Of a DNA stretch of 8,748 nucleotides, positions 1-7,886 are shown in pieces. Made by a program: the position numbers and the translations under genes. The notes under the pieces were generated by a model. That model saw only the letters and a program-made list of their open reading frames with translations. It was not told where the DNA came from and searched no databases. The stretch comes from an uncultured Rhodospirillaceae bacterium (GTDB lineage: Bacteria; Pseudomonadota; Alphaproteobacteria; RF32; CAG-239), in contig ONQU01000095.1 of assembly GCA_900320035.1 (NCBI GenBank), positions 1 through 8,748 on the forward strand, read 5' to 3'. Each line of letters opens with the position of its first letter. Position 1 is the stretch's first letter.

Positions 1-2232
1 GGCATCAATGCCGTTTTTCAGTGCGCCGGCGGTGAACATTTCACGCTGGTGTGGAATTTCCTCACGCTGCTTTTTACCCATCACCTTGCGCAATTTATCA
101 GCACCACCAAGCGTATAGCCACCCAACACTTGCGCAATTTTCATCACCTGCTCTTGATAAACCATAATACCATAGGTTTCATCTAAAATTGGTGCTAAAT
201 CCGGATGCAAATACTCAATTTTTTCTTTACCATGCTTACGGGCAATAAAGGTCGGAATATTATCCATAGGTCCCGGACGATAAAGCGAAATCACGGCGAT
301 TAAATCTTCAAAGCGGTCCGGTTTAATTTGCTTCATCACATCGCGCATACCTGATGATTCAAATTGGAAAATGGCGCTGGTGTCGCCCTGTTGCATAATC
401 TCATAAGTTTTTTTATCATCTAGCGGCAGTGAGGCCATATCCAACTCTATTCCATGGATACGCTTTACCCATTCCACGGCCCGCTCAATCACGGTCAGCG
501 TTTTTAAGCCCAAAAAGTCGAACTTAATCAAGCCGGTTTCTTCCACATATTTCATATCATATTGCGTCACCGGCATTTCCGCCCGCGGATCTTTATAGAG
601 CGGCACGAGCTCATCAAGCGGTCGGTCGCCAATTACCACACCGGCGGCGTGCATACCGCTGTTGCGATACAAGCCTTCCAATTTCATCGCAATATCAAAC
701 AGTTTATTGATTTGCGGATCATTAACGCGCATCGCCTCCAATTCCGGCACCTGTTCCAATGCTTCTTGCAACGTCGGATTTTTACCGCCCTGCCCCGGCG
801 GAATCATCTTCGAAATGCGGTCGGCTTGACTATACGGCATTTGTAACACCCGCGCCACATCACGTATCACCGCCTTTGATTGCAATTTGCCATAAGTGAT
901 AATTTGCGCCACCTTTTCATGACCATATTTTTCCTGCACATATTCAATGGTTTTGTGGCGATTTTCTTGGCACAAATCAACATCGAAATCCGGCATATTC
1001 ACCCGCTCCGGATTCAAAAAACGCTCAAACAGTAAATCCAAGCGAATCGGGTCCAAATCGGTAATTTTCAGCGCCCACGCCACAATTGAACCGGCCCCCG
1101 AACCGCGGCCGGGGCCAATCGGCACCCCATGCGTCTTTGACCAACGAATAAAATCCGACACAATCAGAAAATAGCCCGGAAAACCCATTTTCTTAATCAC
1201 ACACAGCTCATAATCCAGCCGCTTGTAATATTGCCGGTCAATTTTTGCTCTTTCCTCGGCTGTCATCTCAGGCGTGTAAACTTGCCGTTCCATACGCTCA
1301 TGCAACCCTTTATAGGCTTCTTCGGTAATAAATTCATCCTGTGTTTTGCCGTCCGGACAGACAAATATCGGCAACAACGGCTCCACTTTGCGCAAAATAT
1401 AATTACAACGCTTGGCAATATTTACGGTATTTTCAATTGCTTCGGGAATATCCTTAAACAATTGAATCATTTCATCTTCGCTTTTCCAACAATTATTCGG
1501 CGAAAAATGACGACGATTTTCATTAGCCACATATTCCCCTTGTGCAATACACACCAACGCATCGTGCGCCTCATACATATCGGCATCAAAAAAATACACA
1601 TCGTTGGTTGCCACCAAAGGCACATTATGCTTGTAGGCTAACTCTAAAAATGCCGGCTCGGTTATTTTTTCTTCATCATAACCGACACGTGAAATTTCCA
1701 TATACAATCGATTGCCGAATATTTTTTGCAAAGACAACAACTTAGCCTCTGCATCTTGAAGTCGATTCTGCAAAATAAGCTGTCCTAAAGGCCCTTCATA
1801 ACCGCCGGTTAAACAAATCAAACCTTCGTTTAGTTCGGCTAAATCGGCCATTGTTACCTGTGGTGTGCCGCTTTTTTCGGTATTATCAAGATAGTAGCGT
1901 TTAAAAATCTTCATTAAGGAATGGTAGCCGCTCTCATCTTGCACCAATAGCACAATCGGTTGCGGTTCTAATTCACGTCCTTTGGCAAGAACCATATTTT
2001 CCGAATCGTCATTGTGCAGATATAGTTCCGCACCCAAAATCGGCTTAATTCCTTCTTCCGCGGCATATTTAGAAAAAGCCTTACCGCCAAACAAGTTGCC
2101 GCGATCGGTAATGGCGCACGCCGGCACCCCTAAATCATGCAACTTATGTAATAGCTTTGGTACCGGAGTAGCTCCTAATGCCAAAGAGTAAGCGGTATGG
2201 ACGCGTAAATGTATAAATCTCGGTTCGGTCAT
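1..2232 (-). CDS. dnaE: DNA polymerase III subunit alpha (partial, N-terminal 744 residues)
   Basis: This is the catalytic subunit of the replicative DNA polymerase. The reading frame stays open to the window edge, so about a third of a normal 1,100-1,200 residue DnaE is missing at the C-terminus (beta-clamp and OB-fold parts). It opens with a PHP domain (FIHLRVHTAYS, residues 6-16). It continues with the palm/finger signature GPGRGSGAGS (373-382), the catalytic MPDFDVDL segment (413-420; D417 and D419 match the E. coli catalytic pair) and IKFDFLGLKTLT with D572 as the likely third aspartate. The PHP motif has Arg-Val-His where metal-binding PHP domains have His-x-His, so PHP exonuclease activity is probably lost and proofreading would need a separate epsilon subunit (inference). 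The ATG follows only a weak GAG ribosome site, 35 bp after the FTR-like gene, so it may be cotranscribed with the par operon. Confidence 0.97.
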   Translation of the reverse strand, partial: MTEPRFIHLRVHTAYSLALGATPVPKLLHKLHDLGVPACAITDRGNLFGGKAFSKYAAEEGIKPILGAELYLHNDDSENMVLAKGRELEPQPIVLLVQDESGYHSLMKIFKRYYLDNTEKSGTPQVTMADLAELNEGLICLTGGYEGPLGQLILQNRLQDAEAKLLSLQKIFGNRLYMEISRVGYDEEKITEPAFLELAYKHNVPLVATNDVYFFDADMYEAHDALVCIAQGEYVANENRRHFSPNNCWKSEDEMIQLFKDIPEAIENTVNIAKRCNYILRKVEPLLPIFVCPDGKTQDEFITEEAYKGLHERMERQVYTPEMTAEERAKIDRQYYKRLDYELCVIKKMGFPGYFLIVSDFIRWSKTHGVPIGPGRGSGAGSIVAWALKITDLDPIRLDLLFERFLNPERVNMPDFDVDLCQENRHKTIEYVQEKYGHEKVAQIITYGKLQSKAVIRDVARVLQMPYSQADRISKMIPPGQGGKNPTLQEALEQVPELEAMRVNDPQINKLFDIAMKLEGLYRNSGMHAAGVVIGDRPLDELVPLYKDPRAEMPVTQYDMKYVEETGLIKFDFLGLKTLTVIERAVEWVKRIHGIELDMASLPLDDKKTYEIMQQGDTSAIFQFESSGMRDVMKQIKPDRFEDLIAVISLYRPGPMDNIPTFIARKHGKEKIEYLHPDLAPILDETYGIMVYQEQVMKIAQVLGGYTLGGADKLRKVMGKKQREEIPHQREMFTAGALKNGIDA

Positions 2233-2257
2233 CTCGGCTCAATCAAACAACAACGCG

Positions 2258-2273
2258 GCATAAATTTTTATGC
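2258..2273. repeat. Small inverted repeat over the FTR-like gene stop codon
   Basis: GCATAAA and TTTATGC flank a TT centre, giving a 7-bp stem that includes the TAA stop of the FTR-like gene. There is no T-tract after it on the minus strand, so it is not a convincing terminator. It may only mark the junction before dnaE. Confidence 0.35.
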
Positions 2274-2513
2274 ATTATCCGACGCGGCCTTTTTGTAGCA
2301 GTGGCAATGGCAAATACCATCACGTTCAATATCGCTGCGGCACAACTCGGAAATGCAATAACGTTCAGCATTTTGCCCATCGCAAGGGCAACGCCGCCAT
2401 TCGTTATCGCCAAACATCATATTTTTGGCTCGAGCGATTTTTTCAATATTTTCCGTCGGGTAGTAACCCGCATTTTTGCAATTTTCCAACATCATTTCCA
2501 AAATTGTCGCCAT
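2268..2513 (-). CDS. Ferredoxin:thioredoxin reductase catalytic-subunit-like protein
   Basis: This is an 81-residue soluble, cysteine-rich protein. The C-terminal half holds C42-P-C44, C53, C58 and C68-H-C70-H-C72, inside RRCPCDGQNAERYC and ERDGICHCHC. The order CPC, then two spaced cysteines, then CHC matches the catalytic (beta) chain of ferredoxin:thioredoxin reductase, which holds a [4Fe-4S] cluster next to a redox-active disulfide. The classical middle CPC pair is replaced here by C-x4-C, and an extra cysteine follows CHC, so it belongs to the non-cyanobacterial FTR-like group whose partners are poorly known. No variable (alpha) subunit is visible in the window. A good AAGGAGA ribosome site overlaps the parB stop, giving a 14-bp gap and a likely shared transcript. 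The fold call is fairly sure; the physiological substrate is unknown. Confidence 0.8.
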   Translation of the reverse strand: MATILEMMLENCKNAGYYPTENIEKIARAKNMMFGDNEWRRCPCDGQNAERYCISELCRSDIERDGICHCHCYKKAASDNA

Positions 2514-2527
2514 TTTCTAAAGTCTCC

Positions 2528-3430
2528 TTAACGTTGTTCCAAAATATCCAATATTGCACTGAGTTCAGCCGGACTCCTATAATGTAATGTTACACTACCT
2601 TTGCCGTTTTTTCCAGCACTAATTTTAACTCTTAGTTTTAATTTTTCCTCTAAATCGTGCATAATCTGCTCTAAATCTGCATCGCTGAGGCGTGATGGTT
2701 TAACCCGCGGCCGTAAGCGCTTAGAAGCGGCAACTAGCTTTTCGGTTTGCCGCACACTTAAATCGCGCGCCATCACCTCCTCAGCCAAGTCGGCAGCATT
2801 TTCAACCCCGGCCAAAGCTCGCGCATGACCGGCACTAAGTTTACCATCATTAACCGCCTCACGCACACTTTCCGGTAACAATAACAACCTCAGTGAATTG
2901 GTAATATAACTGCGTGAGCGCCCTACCACTTTGCTGACATCTTCTTGGGTATAGGCAAAATCTTGCAACAAGCGATTAATTCCTTCGGCTTCCTCTATCG
3001 GGGTTAAATTTTCGCGTTGCAAATTTTCAATCAAAGCAATTTCAAGCGCTTCTTCATCGGTCAAATCTTTGACCACAGCCGGCACAGTCTTAAGCCCCGC
3101 CATTTGCGCCGCCCGCCAGCGCCGCTCACCGGCAATTATTTCGTAGCCGTTGCCTTGATGACGCAATAATAAAGGTTGCAAAATTCCCTTTTCTTTAATG
3201 GACTGGCACAAAGTCTGCATAGCTTCATCATCAAACTTTTGCCGCGGTTGAAAGCGACACGGCTTAATGGCGGCTATTTCGATTTCATTACTGGTCGCTT
3301 TAAATACAGTGTTCTCGACGATTTTTTCAATCTTTGGGGCTTCGTCTATTTCTTCCCAACTGATAACATCGTCACCGAACAACGCCTCCAAACCGCGCCC
3401 TAAACCATGTTTTTTGTTATCTGCGCTCAT
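2528..3430 (-). CDS. parB: Chromosome partitioning protein ParB (Spo0J)
   Basis: ParB is the CTP-dependent DNA clamp that loads at parS and spreads to build the partition complex at the replication origin region. The protein has 300 residues, normal for chromosomal ParB. In order it has: an N-terminal KHGLGRGLEALFGDD (7-21), the conserved LGRGL segment that stimulates ParA ATPase; a linker; the ParB N-domain with GERRWRAA (101-108) and ENLQREN (135-141), the CTP-binding motifs; a helix-turn-helix around 160-183 that reads parS; and a charged C-terminal dimerisation region ending ILDILEQR. Its ATG overlaps the parA stop as ATGA, with a GAGAGGAG ribosome site upstream, so translation is likely coupled to parA. 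Two perfect parS palindromes in the same window are its expected targets. The linker carries VENTVFKA (38-45), also found in RsmG here. Confidence 0.97.
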   Translation of the reverse strand: MSADNKKHGLGRGLEALFGDDVISWEEIDEAPKIEKIVENTVFKATSNEIEIAAIKPCRFQPRQKFDDEAMQTLCQSIKEKGILQPLLLRHQGNGYEIIAGERRWRAAQMAGLKTVPAVVKDLTDEEALEIALIENLQRENLTPIEEAEGINRLLQDFAYTQEDVSKVVGRSRSYITNSLRLLLLPESVREAVNDGKLSAGHARALAGVENAADLAEEVMARDLSVRQTEKLVAASKRLRPRVKPSRLSDADLEQIMHDLEEKLKLRVKISAGKNGKGSVTLHYRSPAELSAILDILEQR

Positions 3431-4197
3431 CTATAACTCCTCTCCCGTTGTAAAAACTCTTTTGCCAGCTGAATGTAAGCTTGCGCGCCGGTGCATTTAA
3501 AATCATAAATCAAAATCGGCTTGCCGTATGACGGCGCTTCGGCAATACGCACACAGCGCGGAATAACCGTTTGATATACCTTATCGCCGAAATACTTGCG
3601 TACATCAGCCTCAATCATCTTGCTTAAATTATTTTGGCGGCTGAACATGGTCAGCACAATCCCCTGCAATGTTAGTGCCGGATTAAAATTGCGCTTTACC
3701 GCATTGATATTTTTGATTAAATCAGCCAACCCTTCCAAAGCTAAAAATTCGCATTGTAACGGCACCATCACCGCGTTTGACGCCACCATCGCGTTAATCG
3801 TAATCAAATTCAGCGATGGCGGGCAATCAATCAGGACATAATCATAATTTCCGGAAAGATTTTTAAAAGCCCTTTTCAACACAAACTCACGGCTCGGCAC
3901 GTCAACCAACTCTACCTCGGCGGCTGCTAAGTCCGGCGCTGATGGCACCAAGTAAAAATTTGGCACTTCGGTTGCGACAATCGCTTTATTAACATCACAA
4001 ACGCCAATCAATACGCCGTACGATGACGGTGCTCCTTTTTGCTTTTGCACTCCCAGTGAAGTGGTCGCATTACCTTGCGGATCAAAATCTATTACCAACA
4101 CTTTTTTTCCAATGGCCGCTAAAGCCGTGGCAATATTGATTGTGGTTGTGGTTTTACCAACACCGCCCTTGCGATTTGCCACCGATATTATCCTCAT
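3427..4197 (-). CDS. parA: Chromosome partitioning ATPase ParA (Soj)
   Basis: ParA is a deviant-Walker ATPase that binds nucleoid DNA as an ATP dimer and moves ParB-parS complexes. The protein has 256 residues from the chosen start. It has the deviant Walker A motif KGGVGKTTT (10-18) with the signature lysine K10, the Walker A' DFDPQGNAT (37-45) and Walker B VLIDCPP (121-127). It lacks the N-terminal HTH of plasmid type Ia ParAs, so it is the chromosomal Soj type. The frame is open 16 codons further upstream (to 4245), but the start at 4197 is preferred. It has a GAGGAAG ribosome site, begins exactly at the conserved MRIISVANRKGG, and overlaps the rsmG stop by ATGA. The same overlap links it to parB, so rsmG-parA-parB form one translationally coupled unit. 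Confidence 0.97.
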   Translation of the reverse strand: MRIISVANRKGGVGKTTTTINIATALAAIGKKVLVIDFDPQGNATTSLGVQKQKGAPSSYGVLIGVCDVNKAIVATEVPNFYLVPSAPDLAAAEVELVDVPSREFVLKRAFKNLSGNYDYVLIDCPPSLNLITINAMVASNAVMVPLQCEFLALEGLADLIKNINAVKRNFNPALTLQGIVLTMFSRQNNLSKMIEADVRKYFGDKVYQTVIPRCVRIAEAPSYGKPILIYDFKCTGAQAYIQLAKEFLQRERSYR

Positions 4198-4820
4198 TTT
4201 TTCTTCCTCAAATTTGTTAGTTCGAGCACCACAGCATCTAAACATTGTTTGTTAGGATAAACTGTTAATTCATAATTCCAATGTTGACTAGCCAGTTCAT
4301 CTTCTTCGCCCCACTTCTGACCTTTTAAAAAAAGCATCTTGGTTTGCGGTTGACCTATGTGCTTGGCATAAGCGCATAAAACATCAAGCGCAGCAACCGC
4401 TCGAGCCGTTATCACATCAACCGCTTTAAATACAGTGTTTTCGACTCGATTATTGATAATTTCGACATTATGAAGAGCCAATCTTTCGCGAACATCTTTT
4501 AAATACACTGTTTTTTTAGTTATGCTTTCAATCAACGTCACTTTTGCCAACGGATTCCGTTCTTGTAATAAAATAGCCAATACAATTCCCGGAAAGCCTG
4601 CGCCACTGCCAATATCAACCAAATATTTGGCTTTGGTCGGAATATAGTTAATCAATTGGGCTGAATCTAAGATATGCCGCGGCCACACCTCAGCAAATGA
4701 ATTTTTACTCACCAAATTCATTTTACCGTTCCATTCTTCCAAAATTGCCACAAACTGTTGCAACTTCGTATATTCACTTGCCGTTATACCGGCTTTTTTA
4801 ATCTCTTCGGCTATATCCAT
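4194..4820 (-). CDS. rsmG: 16S rRNA (guanine-N7)-methyltransferase RsmG (GidB)
   Basis: RsmG is the SAM-dependent methyltransferase that makes m7G527 (E. coli numbering) in the 530 loop of 16S rRNA; loss gives low-level streptomycin resistance in several bacteria. The protein has 208 residues, normal for the family. Landmarks are NGKMNLVS (31-38), RHILDSAQL (48-56), the SAM-binding VDIGSGAGFPGI (68-79), LIESITKKTVYLKDV (96-110) and ITARAVA (137-143), followed by FLKGQK. The frame is open to 4934, but the start at 4820 is chosen because of the AGAGGA ribosome site just upstream and because the extra 38 residues are unlike any RsmG N-terminus. The loop between VE and VDVITARA reads VENTVFKA (126-133), shared with ParB. 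The ATGA overlap with parA is typical of this operon. Confidence 0.95.
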   Translation of the reverse strand: MDIAEEIKKAGITASEYTKLQQFVAILEEWNGKMNLVSKNSFAEVWPRHILDSAQLINYIPTKAKYLVDIGSGAGFPGIVLAILLQERNPLAKVTLIESITKKTVYLKDVRERLALHNVEIINNRVENTVFKAVDVITARAVAALDVLCAYAKHIGQPQTKMLFLKGQKWGEEDELASQHWNYELTVYPNKQCLDAVVLELTNLRKKK

Positions 4821-4838
4821 TTTTTCCTCTATCAAGCA

Positions 4839-4866
4839 GTATGAAACAATCTGATTCTTTCTGCAA
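4839..4866 (-). promoter_or_regulatory. Candidate sigma-70 promoter for rsmG-parA-parB
   Basis: On the minus strand TTGCAG (complement of 4861-4866) and CATACT (complement of 4839-4844) are separated by 16 bp, and the -10 lies about 18 bp upstream of the rsmG ATG. Both boxes are imperfect, so this is tentative. Readthrough from mnmG-PHP is the alternative source of transcript. Confidence 0.35.
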
Positions 4867-5005
4867 TATGTTTTAGAGGTTATACATTTAAAAAAATTTT
4901 CTTTACAAAAACCTTTTTTGTGATTCCTTACCAAGGATCTTCGAATTTAAAAGCCGCCATCATCAAGCTGACCAATTCAGAAATAAAACATCTATTTCAA
5001 AACCT

Positions 5006-5085
5006 CAAATGTTTCACGTGAAACATTTGCCACTTTTATCATTAAAATCAATTACTTAAATATCATTTTAAAATTCTGTTTTGCA
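5006..5085 (+). repeat. 80-bp parS-containing repeat, copy A
   Basis: This copy starts with the 24-bp palindrome (5006-5029) and continues for 56 bp to the TTCTGTTTTGCA end. It matches copy B (7887-7966, opposite strand) at 71 of 80 positions without gaps. The 56-bp arm alone matches at 47 of 56 positions. The arm points toward the 3' end of the PHP gene. Confidence 0.9.
5010..5025. other. parS: parS centromere-like site 1 (ParB binding)
   Basis: TGTTTCACGTGAAACA is an exact match to the widely conserved chromosomal parS palindrome. Here it extends to a perfect 24-bp palindrome (CAAA...TTTG, 5006-5029). It lies in the gap between the PHP gene and rsmG, about 190 bp upstream of the rsmG start, in cis to parAB. 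Confidence 0.97.
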
Positions 5086-5099
5086 TATAAAAACGCGGC

Positions 5100-5948
5100 T
5101 TAAAAATGCAATCGGCGACAAATACCATATTTTTGCAATGTAGCTTCAGCATCTGCAAAATTTGCGCCCACTTCGCCAATTTGATGAGCATCGTCACTGA
5201 TAACCATGGCAATTTTGCGCTTGGCAACTTCGGCTAAAATGTTGCCGCTCGGATAAAAATCGCCCACTTTACGCAACCCTTTGGTACTTATTTCCATACT
5301 GCAATCGCTCGCTTCCAAAGCGTTCAGTATTGCTATTTTTTCTGCCCAAAAATCATCAGGCCCACAAATATCATCACCTAATTTACGAGCATAATCTATA
5401 TGTGCTAAAAATTTGAATAGACCACTGTTTACAGCTTGCGCCATTGTTTGAAAATGACGTTGCAGATAATCTTGATAAATAGCCTTATCCCGGTAAAGCT
5501 TTGGTAAATCGGTTAAATTAATCAGCTGAGCACAGTTTTCATCAAATAAAAAATGGTTACCGGTTATAATGTAGTCATAATCAAGTTGTGCTAAAAACCA
5601 TTGCAATTCTTCAAGCCAACCGTTGTAAGTGAAAAAATCCACTTCAAACCCGATGTGAATTTTAAAATTCTCCGCCTTGGATAACTGACGTAATTCATCA
5701 CAGTGGCGCTGAAAAGATTCCAAAATTTGCTTAAAATCCGTGCAATATATTTCCGGTTGTTGCAGCATATTCGGATTTACGCAGCATGACCGACTCTGCC
5801 ACATATTTTTGTGAACCATTAAGTGGTCGCTAATACCAAGTTCGCTGAAACCGATTGCCTTAGCTCGCCGAATCATCGCCACGGCGGTATCGTGTCCGTC
5901 GGAAAAAGTTGTATGCGAATGATATGAAAAATCTTGAATTTTAAGCAT
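5100..5948 (-). CDS. PHP-family phosphoesterase, histidinol-phosphatase-like
   Basis: This 282-residue protein is a stand-alone PHP-domain metal-dependent phosphoesterase, closest in motif layout to the HisK/HolPase type of histidinol-phosphatase. Visible metal-site motifs are YHSHTTFSDG (H10, H12, D17), GISDHL (D41, H42), GFEVDF (E102), ITGNHF (H132), FLAHIDYARK (H183) and ISDDAHQIGEVG (D253, H255). All expected ligands are present, so the enzyme should be active. Trinuclear PHP enzymes of this type hydrolyse small phosphomonoesters such as L-histidinol phosphate. No other histidine gene is in the window, so the substrate is an inference. Its ATG overlaps the mnmG end by 8 bp and has no clear ribosome site, suggesting translational coupling to mnmG. 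It sits between mnmG and rsmG, which are often adjacent in other genomes. Confidence 0.85.
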   Translation of the reverse strand: MLKIQDFSYHSHTTFSDGHDTAVAMIRRAKAIGFSELGISDHLMVHKNMWQSRSCCVNPNMLQQPEIYCTDFKQILESFQRHCDELRQLSKAENFKIHIGFEVDFFTYNGWLEELQWFLAQLDYDYIITGNHFLFDENCAQLINLTDLPKLYRDKAIYQDYLQRHFQTMAQAVNSGLFKFLAHIDYARKLGDDICGPDDFWAEKIAILNALEASDCSMEISTKGLRKVGDFYPSGNILAEVAKRKIAMVISDDAHQIGEVGANFADAEATLQKYGICRRLHF

Positions 5949-7788
5949 TTTTAATATATCCCAAAAGCGCCATCACGGCCGCCGGCGTCACACCGGTAAT
6001 TCGTGACGCTTCACCAATGGTTTTCGGCCGTACAGCATCAAAACGTTGTACCATTTCGGTCGACAAGCCGCCGATTTTATGATAATCTATATCATCACGA
6101 ATTTGTAAATTTTCATCTTTTTTAAATACGGCAATATCTTCCAATTCGCGTTTTAAATAACCGGAATATTTGGCATCAATATCTATTTGTTCATAAACTT
6201 TTTCTTCTATTTCATTGATTTTGCTATCTATTTTGCCAAGAATTGTCCGTGTCACATCAGGATATGCCATCAATTCTTTGAGACTCTTTTTCCCTTTTTG
6301 CTTCATATTAATACCGGCATTGCTAATCTGCGCATAAGGAATGATTGTGTTGGTGCAATAATCGGCAAATTCATTGATTTTTTGCAACTTTTGCTGATAG
6401 GCCGCATATCTTGACGCACCAACACACCCGGCTTGATAACCGAGTTCGGTCAGTCGTAAGTCTGCATTATCGGCACGTAGCAGCAAGCGATATTCGGAAC
6501 GCGAGGTAAACATACGATATGGCTCATCAACACCTTTGGTTATCAAATCATCAATCATCACGCCGATATAGCCTTGACTACGATCAACCACAAATTCTTT
6601 GCCGGTTTTGAGCGCCCAAAGTGCGGCGTTAACACCCGCCACCAAACCTTGCGCACCGGCTTCTTCATAACCGGTGGTGCCGTTGATTTGCCCCGCCAAA
6701 TAAAGCCCGCTGATTTTTTTCACAGCAAGATTGTGATTTAACTCAACAGGGTCAACATAGTCATATTCAATGGCATAAGCAAAGCGCAAAATTTCCACCT
6801 TTTCCAAGCCTTTCATGGTGTGAATAAAGGCGTCTTGCACATCTGCCGGCAACGAGGTGGAAATACCATTCGGGTAAACCACATTGGTGTCATACCCTTC
6901 CGGCTCAAGAAAAATTTGATGTGCCGTGCGATCGGCAAAACGCACCAGCTTATCTTCAATGCTCGGACAATAGCGCGGACCGCGACCGGTAATCAGACCG
7001 GAAAACAATGCGCACTTATTAAAATTATCGCGAATAATTTTATGGGTGTTTTCATTGGTATAGGTTATGCCGCACTCAATCTGCCGATTGGTTATTTTTT
7101 CGGTTAAAAACGAAAACGGCTGTGGCTTTTCATCACCGGCCTGTTTTTCTAAAATATCCCAATTGATAGTATCGCCGTTCAAACGCGCCGGTGTTCCGGT
7201 TTTTAAGCGCCCGAGCTTCAATCCCATTTGTTGTAAGCATGGTGTAATACCGTTGCAGGCAATATCACCGACGCGGCCGCCAATGCTGGTTTGATGTCCG
7301 GTGAACATAATGCCGTTTAAGAAAGTGCCGGTGGTTAAAACAACCGCATGCGCTTTGATTTGTTCACCTTCTGCCGTCACCACACCGGTGATTTTTTCTT
7401 CATCAAATAACAAACCCTCAACCGCCGCCTCTTTAATTTCCAGATTTGCCGTGTTTTGCAAGGCTTCGAGCATATATTTTTTGTAAAGCGCACGATCAGC
7501 CTGAGCGCGTGGTCCACGCACAGCCGGCCCTTTAGAAAGATTAAGCATGCGAAACTGGATACCGGCCTTATCAATCACTCTGGCCATTAAGCCGTCAAGC
7601 GCATCAATTTCACGCACCAAATGTCCTTTGCCTAAACCACCAATTGCGGGATTGCACGACATTTCGCCAATGGTACTGATTTTGTGGGTAATCAGCAATG
7701 TCTGTGCGCCAACACGTGCTGCCGCCGCACAGGCCTCGCATCCGGCATGACCACCGCCAACCACAATAACGTCATATATCTTTTCCAT
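5941..7788 (-). CDS. mnmG: tRNA uridine-5-carboxymethylaminomethyl modification enzyme MnmG (GidA)
   Basis: MnmG is the FAD-binding partner of the GTPase MnmE. Together they install the (carboxymethyl)aminomethyl group at C5 of wobble uridine 34 in tRNAs for split codon boxes. The protein has 615 residues, the usual short-to-normal length. It starts with the Rossmann motif VIVVGGGHAGCEA (7-19). It has the family signatures GRLKTGTPARL (around 195-203), PRYCPSIEDK with the conserved catalytic-region cysteine C274, and AGQINGTTGYEEAGAQG (around 366-381). The C-terminal MnmE-binding helical region ends VTPAAVMALLGYIK. The ATG has a good AGAGGTG ribosome site (complement of 7792-7798) and a promoter 20-50 bp upstream. 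It overlaps the downstream PHP gene by 8 bp. No MnmE gene is present in the window. Confidence 0.97.
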   Translation of the reverse strand: MEKIYDVIVVGGGHAGCEACAAAARVGAQTLLITHKISTIGEMSCNPAIGGLGKGHLVREIDALDGLMARVIDKAGIQFRMLNLSKGPAVRGPRAQADRALYKKYMLEALQNTANLEIKEAAVEGLLFDEEKITGVVTAEGEQIKAHAVVLTTGTFLNGIMFTGHQTSIGGRVGDIACNGITPCLQQMGLKLGRLKTGTPARLNGDTINWDILEKQAGDEKPQPFSFLTEKITNRQIECGITYTNENTHKIIRDNFNKCALFSGLITGRGPRYCPSIEDKLVRFADRTAHQIFLEPEGYDTNVVYPNGISTSLPADVQDAFIHTMKGLEKVEILRFAYAIEYDYVDPVELNHNLAVKKISGLYLAGQINGTTGYEEAGAQGLVAGVNAALWALKTGKEFVVDRSQGYIGVMIDDLITKGVDEPYRMFTSRSEYRLLLRADNADLRLTELGYQAGCVGASRYAAYQQKLQKINEFADYCTNTIIPYAQISNAGINMKQKGKKSLKELMAYPDVTRTILGKIDSKINEIEEKVYEQIDIDAKYSGYLKRELEDIAVFKKDENLQIRDDIDYHKIGGLSTEMVQRFDAVRPKTIGEASRITGVTPAAVMALLGYIKNA

Positions 7789-7810
7789 TTACACCTCTTT
7801 GTTGGCGCTC

Positions 7811-7838
7811 ATCATACACAATTTGCGGCAAAATGCAA
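7811..7838 (-). promoter_or_regulatory. Sigma-70-like promoter for mnmG
   Basis: On the minus strand TTGCAT (complement of 7833-7838) and TATGAT (complement of 7811-7816) are 16 bp apart. A start near 7804 gives a short leader containing only the ribosome site. No other good promoter is visible between parS 2 and the gene. Confidence 0.6.
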
Positions 7839-7886
7839 CAATCTTTTATCTTGTTTTAGGTTTTGTTTTCAAGCTGCTGAAATTTG

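Noticed and set aside
1231..1641. Plus-strand open frame of 136 codons opposite dnaE
   Set aside because: It lies antisense to a conserved polymerase frame and its product has no domain features, so it is a shadow.
2270..2587. Plus-strand open frame opposite the FTR-like gene and the parB end
   Set aside because: The minus strand holds conserved genes with ribosome sites. The plus frame has no family features.
4198..4245. N-terminal extension of ParA by 16 residues
   Set aside because: The start at 4197 has a good ribosome site, gives the standard MRIISVANRKGG opening and forms an ATGA junction with rsmG.
4821..4934. N-terminal extension of RsmG by 38 residues
   Set aside because: The frame is open, but the extra residues have no family match, and a strong ribosome site directly precedes the ATG at 4820.
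4901..4940. Terminator between the PHP gene and rsmG
   Set aside because: There is an A/T-only stem and a small GATCCTT/AAGGAATC hairpin, but neither has a proper T-tract directly after a GC stem.
4928..4963. Eleven-codon minus-strand frame ending KFEDPW upstream of rsmG
   Set aside because: It is too short to support, has no ribosome site and no recognisable family. A leader peptide or gene remnant cannot be shown.
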